DNA of 64,000 bases. It comes from Panicum virgatum. Taxonomy: Eukaryota; Streptophyta; Magnoliopsida; Poales; Poaceae. The DNA is taken from contig NC_053146.1 of assembly GCF_016808335.1 (NCBI RefSeq), forward strand, positions 24,422,637 through 24,486,636, written 5' to 3'. The notes beneath the pieces were generated by a model. It did not search any database. It was not told the DNA's origin and worked only from the letters and a program-made list of their open reading frames with translations. A program made the position numbers and the translations under genes. How positions within the stretch are numbered: position 1 is the stretch's first letter; every line of letters begins with the position of its first letter. Of the stretch, positions 46,054 through 56,716 are shown one piece after another.

Positions 46054-46644
46054 CATCTCAGTGTCACGAGCTATATTTTTAGGCTCGGGGGCTATAAGAG
46101 GGGCTAGTGGATGAAGAAGTGGAAGCACAAGGAATCGGGGAATTTAGATCTAAATTTGGCGGCAGCCAGGAGTCAAAAGGGTAAAACCCTAAAAGTCACC
46201 GCACAGGTTTATATGGTTCACAGTGTCAATTCTGTGAATACTTGTAAGATCAACGGTTGATTCATTTTTCTGATCAGTTTTACCATATGCTTCGTCACGA
46301 GTTTTGGATTCTTAAATCAAAATTGAGAGACTTAAATTTAAGACTCGGGGGGCTGTGGGATATGTGCATCAAAGATTTATTTTTCAAAATTTTTTTATGA
46401 AGAAAAAAGACTGAAGTGACCCTCAGTCTGATTTTGCGATTCAACTTAAGGCTCGGGGGCTAGTCCATATGGAGCGCGAGTACTTCGCGCACCATATATG
46501 ATGAAGATTTCGGCGCTCGAGCACCTCACAGCCTCGGAGCAATCGGAAGTGCTTGGAGGACTACTCGACGTACCTGAAGGAAGGCCCAGAAGCACCTCAC
46601 AGCCTCGGAGCAACCGGAAGCAACCTGAAGAGCTCTCACACGAT
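46054..46644. other. element B region upstream of its antisense gene, up to the chimera joint
   Basis: It carries the conserved leader found between antisense gene and LTR in A and C: GGGGCTGTGGGATATGTGCATC, CTCAGTCTGATTTTGCGATTC, CCATATGGAGCGCGAGTACTTCGCG and CACCTCACAGCCTCGGAGCAA, the last of these twice. Just after the second copy the sequence switches to non-autonomous gag-tail sequence instead of going on to an LTR. Confidence 0.65.
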
Positions 46645-46969
46645 CTTCGAGTGCGACTCACTCAGCAAGGCCCTCGGGGCACCCCTCCTAAAGGAAACTC
46701 TACCTACAATCTAGTCGAACCACCGTATCGACTAGTTTTATCCTCAAATAAGTTTTCATGTAAACCATTGCTCACGTCTAACGAGCAAGGGGTAGGTCTT
46801 AAGAGTCAGAGTCTGTCATTTTATAACTATTGTAATCTCGACAAATCCAAAATAAAAGTTGATTCCCTCCGTAAATCGACCACTTGGCTCTCGCTCACAA
46901 GACAGAATACCCCATCTCAAGCACTACCCCGAAAAGCTGCATCAGGGCAGCTATCGAGTAGTTGTCATG

Positions 46970-47745
46970 GTTTACCCTTGGATATCTTTTTGACATTTAC
47001 GTCTTGGGCAACCTGACGGGGTTTGTACCTAATAGTTCTGTCTTAAGGATTACTCCAGTCCTTGGTTAAAGGACACCTTACTCGCTTCGCTCGAGTTAGT
47101 TTTGGATATCCCTTCGACATTTACGTCTTGGGCAACCCAACGGGGTTCGTACCTAACAGTTCTGTCTTAAGGATTACTCCAGTCCTTGGTTAAAGGACAC
47201 CTTACTCACCTCGCTCGAGTAAGTTTTGGATATCCCTTCGACATTTATATCTTGGGCAACCCGACGGGGTTCGTACCTAATAGTTCTGTCTTAAGGATTA
47301 CTCCAGACCTTGGTTAAAGGACACCTTACTCGCCTCGCTCGAGTAAGTTTTGGATATCCCTTCGACATTTACGTCTTGGGCAACCCAACGGGGTTCGTAC
47401 CTAACAGTTCTGTCTTAAGGATTACTCCAATCCTTGGTTAAAGGACACCCTACTCGCTGGCTCGAGTAGGTTTTGGATACTCCTTCGGCATTTTCATCTT
47501 GGGCAACCCGACGGGGTTCGTACCTAACAGACTTGCCCTAAGAGTTACTCCAGTCCTCGAGTAGGACACCTTACTCGCCCTGCTAGAGTAAATTTTTGGG
47601 ATATTTCTAGAATATTTACGTCTTGGTTAACTCGACGGAGTTCAATCCTAACTGCCCTATTCTAGAAAGCAATCCAGTCCATGTATAGGACATACTACTC
47701 GATAAGATCGAGTAGTCCGGGATATTTTCACAAGAGTTGAATACC
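46970..47745 (+). repeat. tandem array of about 120-bp units, chimeric segment of B
   Basis: About six units of near 117-120 bp: CATTTACGTCTTGGGCAACC, ACGGGGTTCGTACCTAA, GTCCTTGGTTAAAGGAC, CCTTACTCGCCTCGCTCGAG. The end hairpin reads CTTACTCG..CGAGTAAG in three units and CCTACTCG..CGAGTAGG in one (about 47450), a paired change. Confidence 0.88.
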
Positions 47746-48465
47746 ATCTGGGTGGCCAAGCAAGGTCTATCCTAACTGGTCAACTACGAAAATCCCTCAA
47801 GGAGTACGAACAAGTTCTTGATACTCTAAAATAGGTTGACGCAAGTTTCCCGCTTGCTCAGTCTACTTTGGGAATCTTCGCTACGGAATCCTATTGCCTC
47901 AAGTACTTGACGGGTGCTACTCGCTTGCTTGATATTAAAAAGAAATTCCTTTTCTCCTTAGCATTCTGAGTAGTTGTCGAGAGCTTCCCGCCCTCCTATC
48001 TATCATGGAACATTTGAAAGTACTCGATAAGAGTCCCCCCCCCACCCGTTGGACAACTAAGTCCTTGTGAGCTTCGCCCAAACAAAGCATTCCCTTTGAA
48101 AAGGAAATCTGCTTTAAGCTACGGCTTTTTAAACATTCTTATAGTGCTTTTCCCACTTGGTTAATCCTGCGGGATTCAATCCTAACTGGTCAGCAGTAGA
48201 GTTCTGGTCCAGAACCATGCAAACTTGATTCTATCCGCAAATATTTTACCTTCTAAGGCACTTACAGATACAATTACTCGTATCCACTATTATAACTGAG
48301 TAGGTGCGATGCTGCCAACACTCAGGACTTTTGAGTACAACTACTCGACACATCAAAGGATTTCACAATCCTACCATAAAACGAGTACTCAAACATTACA
48401 CAAATATTCAATATTTGTCCAAACAGTACTCCCGGCCCACGCGCCAACTCAAACTCATTCGAAGT

Positions 48466-50760
48466 TCAAGGAGTCTCAGACTTGCTCAAGGACTCTACAA
48501 TCTGATCGGCCACAGTGGAAGTTTCAGTCAGATATTTACAAAATTGATCGTCCGTACAATCAGCCTTGGCTCCGTTTCCAAGAGCATCCAGACGAGTAGA
48601 TGGCCAGTAGGACTTCACCAACCCGAGTATCTGACCCATGTACTGTCGGGTGACGGTGGAAACGTACCTCTCAAAGGACCCGGACACTTTACGAAGTCTC
48701 CCCACCAGCGTGAGCGGTTAATCTCCATCCCTTTCTGGGATATCCATGGCCTCGGCTACCTCCAGGGCAGCATCCCTGACTCCTCTCAGATCCATGAGCT
48801 CCCGCTGCATCGAGTCTCGAGACTCTGACAAGGTCTTGAGCTGTTGTAGAATCGACGCTGCCTCCCGATCGGAGTTTCCCTTGATCTTCTTGAGCTTCTC
48901 TATTTCATCTGCATTTCGGTACATAAGAACTTTTAGATTCAGTACCAAGCTTTCTTGAATCTTTAAAGATTCTGAACAAGATGTGTACTCGATTGAAAGA
49001 AAGTCTTATAAACACCAAGCAGATCTACTAGTTGAATGCATAGCACATGCTAAAAAGACTAACCTTTCTTGGATTGGGAGAGCTTCTTAAGTCTCCCCTC
49101 GAGAGCAGCTTTCTCGGACGAAAGCGTCTTAAACCTCTCCTTCAGAGCATTCAGCTCTGTTTCATCCTGGGACCGGCCACCCTCCCATCCCAGTGATTCC
49201 TGCAAAAATAAAAGATCAGTATACTACTCGATCTATGATAAAGTATTCGAAGCACTCGACTACTTACCTCCAGCAGCTTGAAAGCAAGCTCCACCTTCTC
49301 TCGCGGCAGGTCACTTCCCAATGTGACCTGGAAAGTACTCGCCCGCACTTTAGATACAGCCCACTTGGGCACATCTTCATTCCTCCCCACAATATTCCCT
49401 GTATCTTGGGAATCTATAGGAACAACATGCTACTTAATCAAATTAAGAGCAGAGAAAAGATACATTTCCTACAAGGAGACACAGGCTTACCAACAGGGGT
49501 CTCCTCGGGCTGATCCTTGCCAGGAAGCTTCACGCCTTCTCCCTCCTCTGGAAGCTTGTCGCTTCTGCCATCCTCTAGGACCTCCTCATTGCCCCTTTCG
49601 GAATTTGGCAAGGGAGAATCCAGAAGCATGGCGTAGGCCATGGCTTCCGCATCTTGAACACTCACATCAGGAGTATTCGGGGGCTTCTCCTCCACCGATT
49701 TGGAGACTGAGGATTCAGTCTCCACGTTTCCCTCCAGGACTGCATCGCTGAAAAGACAAAGTAGTTAAAAACTACTAGACACAAAAGCAGATCCTATAGC
49801 CACAAGTTCTGAGGAACTTACGAAGGAGCTCTTCTCAGTGCAAGACCCTTGACGCCAAACTTACGGGCAGGTTTCACAACTATGGCCTATTTCCCCGCAT
49901 CAATGACTTTATTTACATCGAAACTACTCGCCAAAGCAGTAGCCCCGGTCCCACTTGATGGGTCCACTGTGGTGGAAGAGACAGACTGTCCCACCACAAT
50001 ATCATCCCCAGATGCCGATATCCGTGGCATTTTAGCCTCCGAACTTGAAAAAGCAAAACACAAATCAGCAAATCGAAAACAAAAAGTACTCAATTCCAAA
50101 ATAACTAGCTACTTACTTGTCGCTAGCAGTTTCGGAGGAGCTGCGACGCTTCCTCACCACGGATCGAGTACTCCTGGGATGCCCAGTTTGGGTATCGGTA
50201 CTCAGAGTAGTGCTGAGATCCCTATCACTCCTGTCTCCAGCTTCCTCCTCATCTGCACAACCAAGATTATACATAAGTACTGTTTGTATGAGACTTCATA
50301 TGAACATATTTGGCCTTGGTTAACAGATCAAAAAGTTTGGAAGAACAAAAGGGCGAATAAATGCCTGGCAGTGAAGGACTACTTTTAAACTGCTCCACGT
50401 CCTCCTACAGAAAGCAAAATCCTATCAGATTTGTACTATGGTATAGTACTCGACTTCTACGCATCGACTACTCTTATCAAGTACTTGCTTCGGTGGATTC
50501 GCAGCAGAAAAAGTATCAGGAACAACTGGAACTTTCTTTACGTTCCTCAGCAGTCGTTGTACTCGACTAAATGCTACATCATCCGAGATCTCTTCCTTCG
50601 AGTATCTTGACGAATCAGCTATTCCCTGATACTGGAATCCAAGCGTTTCCTGAGCCTGTAATGGCTGAATCCTTCTCTTCCACCAGTTGAATACGACTGC
50701 TTCCCCAGTCAACATGTTTTGCCTCAGAACGGCAATTCGCTCGAGAAGTCCTGCAAATAA
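48466..50760 (-). pseudogene. antisense gene of the chimeric segment, N-terminal domain deleted
   Basis: Minus-strand exons match element C: 48948-48466 (MYRNADEIEKLKKIK coiled coil, TRQYMGQILGLVKSYWP), about 49140-49070, 49390-49260, 49725-49500 (acidic), 50099-49860, about 50260-50115, and 50715-50425 (RRIQPLQAQETLGFQYQ). Upstream of 50740 it passes directly into the leader (GGGGGCTACTCGCGG), so the plant gypsy-type domain and the promoter seen in C are missing: about 1.9 kb deleted by comparison with C. A stop separates the exons at 48706-48717. Confidence 0.72.
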
Positions 50761-51203
50761 TCTGAAGGATAAAATATGATGCCACGTCTTAAATCCTTAA
50801 TTCCAAATCTATGCTCGGGGGCTACTCGCGGCGAAAGGGATTTTGATTTAAGGCTCGGGGGCTGCGGGATATGTGCATCAGAGATTTATTTTTCAATTTT
50901 TTTGGAAAATAAAGAAGGAAAAAGATTGAAGTGACCCTCAGCCTGATTCTGTGATTCAACCTAACGTTCGGGGGCTACTCCATATGGAGCGCGAGTACTT
51001 CGCGCAGCATATATGATAAGGATTTCGGGGCTTGAACACCTCACAGCCTCGGAGCAACTAGAAGTACTTGAAGGACTACTCGACATATTTGAAGGAAGGC
51101 CCAGAAGTAACCAGGAAGGATGTTCTGGCTACTTGAAGTACTCGAAGACGCCCAGCCAAGTACTCGACGACTGCAGGACTCGGCTATGAAGAGCTCGGCG
51201 GCT

Positions 51204-51622
51204 TCTCAGACCCAGGGCAACGGGACTGCTTATAGGCATAGAATGTTCTAGAGTAAGGGATAGCTCATGGATGTACCTTACCTCCTTTATAACTACCCGA
51301 ATAGGCGTAGAACTAGTTGCAGTACAAAGGAAACTACCCGATTGTGTTGTAGTAGGACTCCAACTGTACTCAGCTAGGACTTTCCATGTAACACTGTCCA
51401 CCCGTATATATAAGGGCGGGCAGGGACCCCCCTCCAAATAATCGTCAACACCTAAGGCAATACAAACCACCACACAGGACGTAGGGTATTACGCAACTCG
51501 CGGCCCGAACCTGTCTAAATCTTTGTGTTCCTTGCACCATCGAGTTTCAGAGCAGTCGATCCCTACCTACAAACCTTACTGCTAAGGGTATCCCTGAGCA
51601 GGCTTGGCGGTAAACACCGACA
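51204..51622 (+). repeat. 3' LTR of element B
   Basis: It begins TCTCAGACCCAGGG (TGTC changed to TCTC) and ends GGTAAACACCGACA, 419 bp. TATA box GTATATATAAGG lies near 51405. GGAGT (51623-51627) matches the duplication before the 5' LTR. Confidence 0.92.
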
Positions 51623-51627
51623 GGAGT

Positions 51628-51855
51628 ACTTGGGGGCTTCTGTGCTATTGGCTTGGGAGTTGAATTGACCTCAGTCGCTCCCCTTACCTCCAGGAGCGCA
51701 TCACTGAAAATACATATCAGAGTTAAATTATATTTGATACAAAGTCAGATCTACCAACAAGTTTCAAGAAACTTACGTAGGTGCCCTTTTTAAGACAAGA
51801 ATTTTCACGCCGAACTTAGGGGGTGGCTTGATAATTACAGCACTGCCCCCAATGT
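51628..51855 (-). pseudogene. antisense gene of element E, continued after element B
   Basis: After the duplicated GGAGT the E exon resumes (ACTTGGGGGCTTC), followed by CCAGGAGCGCATCACTG, an intron-like AT stretch, and an exon with TTCACGCCGAACTTAGG, as in the homologous exons of C (25170-25520) and of the chimeric segment (49680-49900). The match ends near 51855. The N-terminal exons, leader and 3' LTR of E are missing, so E is truncated here. Confidence 0.65.
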
Positions 51856-52467
51856 TCACGGGCCAACAGCCCAAAAGACGGCAGCGCAGCGCCCTAACAG
51901 ATTCTGGATGTCATATTGTTTCGGTGATTCCTATTGACTCCGGACGAAATTTTCCATTGGGCCAGATCCATTGGAAAGCTTATCTCCTTAGCTTTCCATG
52001 CATATGTAGAACGTCCAAAACGGAGTACGTATGCAACCTGGGTGACCATTTTAGTGTGTGCTGCTCCTGAATTCCGAATCTGAATAGAAGTCGGAGTTGA
52101 CGATGACTTGAAATTTGATGTAGGAAACGTCATGGGCGTATCCACCATGGTGATGTCCTCATTATCCTCCGCTTCTTGAAAGCAAAGCCGTCCTCAGCAC
52201 CGATTGTACTCGAAGCTGATCCTGTAGGCTCCTTGATCTGAATCTACATGAGCTTTTTCAATACTATTCTGCAAAAAATTAGTACTAACAAAAGGCAGCA
52301 TAGGAATAGATGACGTATGAATATCAATAGTATCGGATCCACTTAGTTGATTACAATCTTGAACAACAAAAGGACAATTCGGATTGGCACAAATGTAAAC
52401 CCGATGTATCAAATATTATCCTTTGTTGTTATATTTGCCAATAACATGATATGTATGTCTAGACAAC
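51856..52467. other. unassigned spacer beyond element E
   Basis: No clear gene. A minus-strand open frame at 52194-52412 (ICANPNCPFVVQDCNQ) looks protein-like, but I do not recognise it. Phrases such as CATTGGGCCAGATCC and CTTAGCTTTCCATGC suggest another decayed retroelement. Element F inserted at 52468 with ACAAC in front of it. Confidence 0.35.
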
Positions 52468-53686
52468 TGTTATCGCCATAAATTAACAGGATTAATTTAT
52501 GGGCCGAAAGCAAGATGGACTTAAAGCAGAAGATTGAAGAAGACTTGTAAATCGGCTCCTGCGTGAGCATCTGGGCCACATGGGCCATGTATCTTAGATT
52601 TAGTTTAAGATTAGAGATAGAGTCCGATCGGGACAAGATTAGTTTAGATTGTTTCCCAAGTCTCCGGACTATAAATATGCACCCTATGTTATTCATAAAA
52701 AAATAGCTTCATCACGTCTCGCAACACAACAATCTCGGCGCATCGCCACCCCTAATCCTAGGGTTTCATCCAAGTCAGCGCCATGCTGCCCTGATCGCTT
52801 CTCACGATCAGGGCAGCGTTGTTCTTGCTTTTACCTTGGTATTACTCGTACTGAAGCATTTTTTATGGCGAGTAATGCTAGTTATCTTGATGTTCGTAGC
52901 ATGGCTTTTAGTAGATCTATCGTGCCTTGTTGTTTATCATCTACGAATATCATGTTGTCTCTGTGCAGTCACGTTTCAATCTTATGCTAGTTCTTGACAT
53001 ATAGGATTAGTTGCACAGAGACGACACCCTGCTTCTTTCATGTTTAGTAGATCTGATCTGTTACGGTTTGCTCTTGTTCTTAAGAGTTGGCGTAATATCT
53101 GCTAGGTTAGGCCTTGCAAACGGGTTGGATGATCCGGTGGCGTGTTAGATGCTTTGCTTTAGTCTTAACAGGGAATTGATCCGGGAATCGGCTCTTGCTA
53201 GTTCTTAGGCCTCTGTTTTGGTTATGGTTTAGTTATCTGTTACGTTTATTAGGCCCAGTCACGTGTAGGATGTTCCAATCTAGCAGTGAAGCCTTTATCA
53301 TTGTGGATTAGATCAATTAGATTTAATTGAAGCAGCTTTATAGTTATTTGCTTTATTCATCAATATCCGGATAAATACAGATCCAATATGACACCGGGAC
53401 TCGATCGGCTCTTTAAAGCCGATGCAAGACTCGTCCCGGGGAGCCGACCACGGCTCGGACTTACGTTTCCACGTGTTTATGTGTGCAGGTCAATCATCGC
53501 AAGCACGTCCGCACCTTCCTGATCGGGTATAGGTCAGGTGGCATGTCCTGCGTCTTCACAAGCCGCGGCGCGTTGCTAGAATTGCGGGCCGTCGACGAGG
53601 GAGAAGTGCCTGCCAGCGCCCCGGCGACCTCCCGGCTCTTCGTGTTGCCTGTCACTGCTCGCCGGTGGGTTTCAACCGACAACACA
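52468..53686 (+). repeat. 5' LTR of element F
   Basis: It begins TGTTATCGCCATAAATT and ends CCGACAACACA. A TATA box CTATAAATATG lies at 52669. A perfect inverted repeat CTGCCCTGATCG..CGATCAGGGCAG sits near 52784-52816. The first 641 bp recur at 63360-64000. Confidence 0.93.
52669..52677 (+). promoter_or_regulatory. TATA box of the element F LTR
   Basis: CTATAAATA at about 200 bp into the LTR, conserved in the 3' LTR at 63561. It would direct the genomic RNA. Confidence 0.7.
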
Positions 53687-53689
53687 TTC

Positions 53690-53707
53690 TGGCACACCCG
53701 GTGGGAC
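53690..53707 (+). other. primer-binding site of element F
   Basis: TGGCACACCCGGTGGGAC follows the LTR after a 3-base spacer. It starts TGG, as a complement to a tRNA 3' CCA would. The tRNA is not assigned. Confidence 0.75.
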
Positions 53708-53749
53708 ACTTCACGGCAACAACGTCCACTGCAACAATGACTGGAGCTC

Positions 53750-54545
53750 ATGGCGCATCGCGTCATCCAAGAGATAATCAAGAACCAGTACTCTCCATCG
53801 GGGCCAACCCTGGGGAGTCACACAGAGGAAGCTGCACTGCATTCTAGACCGGTATTGCCGTTCTCATTTGCGGCTCCAAAACCACAAAATTCGCCGATCT
53901 ACGTCGTCCACAAGATCGGCGGCGATCCTGGAGAAGGCCAATTTCTCACCGAGCCACCCAAGGAGATTCCGCACGGCTACACGTGCGCCTACATCCCTGA
54001 CAGCGTCAATCCAACACGCTCGGTGTAGATGGTAAACCCAGGAGCTTCTGGAGCAGACGCGGAGAAACAAGCGTGGCTGCCAAAGTACGCTACTGGGCCG
54101 AGTGCTGAGCCATCGGCCCTAGGAGTTCTTAGTGTGTAGCAGGTCAGTGCAATACTGAGAGACCAGTTCGGCATCCTGCCTAAAAGGAAACTATCGGCTA
54201 TTCCAAGCCATATACAAGTGACTATGACTTGATCCCATTGCCACCCAAGTATCGGCTTCCTGAGTTCACCAAGTTCAACGGGTCAGAGGGAGCCAGCTCC
54301 ATCGAGCACGTGAGCCGATACTTAACGCAGCTTGGGATGATTTCAGTGTCGGAACCGTTGAGGGTCCGGTTCTTCGGCCAATCTCTTACAAGCCTAGCTT
54401 TTGGATGGTAAGCATCACTGGCTCCGGATTCGATTCGAACTTGGAGGCAGCTTGAAGATCAATTCCATACCCAGTACCACTCGGAGGCTGCTGAAGCTGG
54501 AATTGCCGACCTCGCCCAAGTCAGGCAGAAGCAAAGTACCTCAAC
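53750..54545 (+). pseudogene. gag remnant of element F
   Basis: Frames at 53750-54028 and 54229-54411 encode gag parts: YRLPEFTKFNGSEGASSIEHV, then LRVRFFGQSLTSLAFGW, a TAA, and TWRQLEDQFHTQYHSE. This is the start of the retrotransposon gag domain. At about 54535 the sequence jumps straight to the linker before protease (LRKARSDLAEQV). The remainder of the gag domain and the zinc knuckle are missing, so F could not make a normal capsid. Confidence 0.75.
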
Positions 54546-56690
54546 GTGCTGAGGAAAGCGCGTTCGGATCTCGCGGAGCAAGTCAGGCGAGCGCGAAGGG
54601 AGGAAAGGCGCCCTCCGAGAAAAGAGTGGCGCCCCAAGCAGACAAAAGCCGATGAGAAGCCATCGGTTGATGTGAACATGGTGTTCGTGCTCCCATCGGA
54701 GTTTCGGGCACCCCAACCGGAAGAATCGGCTATCGCACAGCTGGATCTGGGCCCACAGCCAATCATCTTCAAGAAGCCTAAGGAGAAAAGCTACAAGCAC
54801 CTAAAGGGATTGTATCTCAAGGGCTTCATCAATGGCAAGCCTATGAATAGGATGTTGGTCGACACTGGTGCCGCAGTCAACCTGATGCCATATTCTGTGC
54901 TGCACCGATTGGGTCATTCTTCTGCCGATCTGATCAAGACCAATGTGACGCTCAATGACTTCAACGGACAACCATCAGAGGCAATGGGGGTCCTTAATGT
55001 GGAGTTGACAGTGGGCCGCAAGACGATCCCAACTTCGTTCTTCATCGTCAACAGCAAAAGTATATACACGGTATTGCTTGGGAGGGATTGGATTCACGCC
55101 AACTGTTGTATCCCTTCTACAATGCATCAGTATCTCGTCCAATGGGATGGCGATGAAGTGGAGGTGGTCCGTGCAGATGACTCTAGCGAGGTCTCGCTCG
55201 CAGACATGAACGCCTGGGATGCGGAAGGGCAGGAGCCGATCTTAGGGATCGCCCTGGAAGACTATGATCGGATCGAGGCAACAAAAAAACGGACTGAGGC
55301 TGGTCTTATCCACTGGCCTCACAGAGTAGACGCATCCTGGCATGCTACGGGATGTAATAGAAATAGAGAGGCCGGTCCCAGCGATCGGCCCCAAAAAATA
55401 GAAAAATCTTGTGTGGGTTCGGAATTGTTACATCATGTACACACGATGGCCTGCTCTGGCAGTTGGCCACTCATCGACTATTTGGTTTCGAATGATAATG
55501 GAATTATAGAGGCGGCCAGCCCGTGCGGTTGGCAAAATAATTTTTCCTGTCATCTCCCTATGTTTGCCGCTGACCTTGTGGATAACGAAGACTCGTCTGC
55601 GTTCGCAGCTGGTTTTTCAGACGATGGCAAGCTGGGATACGGGTTCACGTCAGCTGATGATTTGGAAGAGGTTGACATCGGTCCTGGGGATAAGCCACGG
55701 CCGACATTTATCAGCAAGAAGTTGGATCCGGCCTTGCGAGAGGAGATGATTGCACTACTAAAAGAGTACCGGGACTGTTTTGCATGGGACTACAACGAGA
55801 TGCCCGGTCTGGATAGAAGCATCATCGAGCATCGGCTCCCGCTTAAGAAAGGGTTTCGGCCATTTCAACAACGAGCACGTCAGATGAAGGCCGAAATCCT
55901 ACAAGAAGTCAAGAAAGAGGTAGAGAAGATGTTGGATGCTGCGTTCATCAGGCTATGCCGGTATGCAGAATGGATCTCCAGTGTGGTACCGGTGCAAAAG
56001 AAGGATGGCCGATGGCGTGTCTGCGTCGATTTTAGAGATCTCAACAGAGCGACACCAAAGGACGAGTACCCGATGCCTGTTGCAGAGACATTGATAAACG
56101 CAGCTGCCGGCCACAAAATGATGAGTTTTATGGATGGCAATGCTGGTTACAACCAGATCTTCATGGCCCCAGAAGACGTGAACAAGACTGCGTTCAGAGT
56201 ACCAGGCGCAGTCGGCTTGTTCAAATATTTGGTTATGACCTTTGGACTGAAAAATGCCGGTGCAACGTACCAACGTGCCATGAATTATATTTTTCATGAT
56301 CTCATCGGCAAACTGGTAGAGATTTGTATTGATGATGTTGTGGTCAAGTCCAAATCAGCTGGGGGGCATCTAGAAGATCTGCGCCAAGTTTTGGAACGGA
56401 CTCGAAGGTTTGGGCTTAAAATGAACCCAAAGAAGTGCGCCTTTGGAGTATCAGCTAGTCAATTTCTGGGATTCTTGGTGCATGAACGGGGAATCGAGAT
56501 CGGTCTGAAAAGTCAAGAAGCTGTGAAGACGATGAAGCCACCAACTACGAAGAAAGAATTGCAGAAGCTCATCGGTAAAATTAACTTTGTCAGACGATTT
56601 ATTTCTAATCTGTCTGGGCGTATTGAACCGTTCATGGGTTTAGTAAAGATCAAATCCGATGATGAGTTTCGCTGGGGGCAGAACAGCAGC
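54546..56690 (+). pseudogene. protease and reverse transcriptase of element F
   Basis: A long open frame shows the protease active site MLVDTGAAVNLMP (about residue 104) and LLGRDWIHAN. RT includes WISSVVPVQKKDGRWR, VCVDFRDLNRATPKDEYPMP (about residue 488), FMDGNAGYNQIFMA, TFGLKNAGATYQRAM and the catalytic motif ICIDDVVVKS (about residue 594). Cys stands where the family has Tyr (YIDD/YVDD). Near 56677 a one-base loss in a G run changes the frame, so RT is not joined to the RNase H part. Both Asp residues are kept. Copying of genomic RNA is the family role. Confidence 0.88.
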
Positions 56691-56716
56691 AAGCTTTCGA
56701 TGAAATTAAAGAATAT

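Larger units (their letters stand above)
46645..51203 (+). mobile_element. non-autonomous-type 3' half joined inside element B
   Basis: From CTCTCACACGATCTTCGAG the sequence matches the gag tail of E (13208 on: ACGATCTTCGAGTGTAAGTC) and then follows the E/C plan: CCATTGCTCACGTC..GGGGTAGG, array, minus-strand antisense gene, leader, LTR. There is no LTR or duplication at its left edge. It lies within the GGAGT duplication of B, so it either entered with B as a template-switch recombinant or came from a later insertion followed by deletions. Confidence 0.7.
16677..51622 (+). mobile_element. element B: chimeric Tat-lineage gypsy with nested insertions
   Basis: B runs from the LTR at 16677-17093 to the LTR at 51204-51622 with a perfect 5-bp duplication GGAGT (16672-16676 and 51623-51627). 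Without the two nested elements C (21741-31403) and A (33942-44768) it is about 14.5 kb. It holds orf0, gag, protease, a truncated RT, two RNase H domains, integrase, a tandem array and an antisense gene. Then at about 46645 a second 3' half of non-autonomous type (gag tail, array, antisense gene) precedes the 3' LTR. RT and integrase both have disabling deletions. Confidence 0.88.

Noticed and set aside
52784..52816. Strong inverted repeat in the F LTR as a bacterial-type terminator
   Set aside because: The context is a plant LTR. The palindrome is probably part of the U5/R fold; no bacterial features are present.
54459..54800. Minus-strand ORF opposite the gag-protease linker of F
   Set aside because: It is opposite to strongly supported protease coding sequence with a DTG motif.
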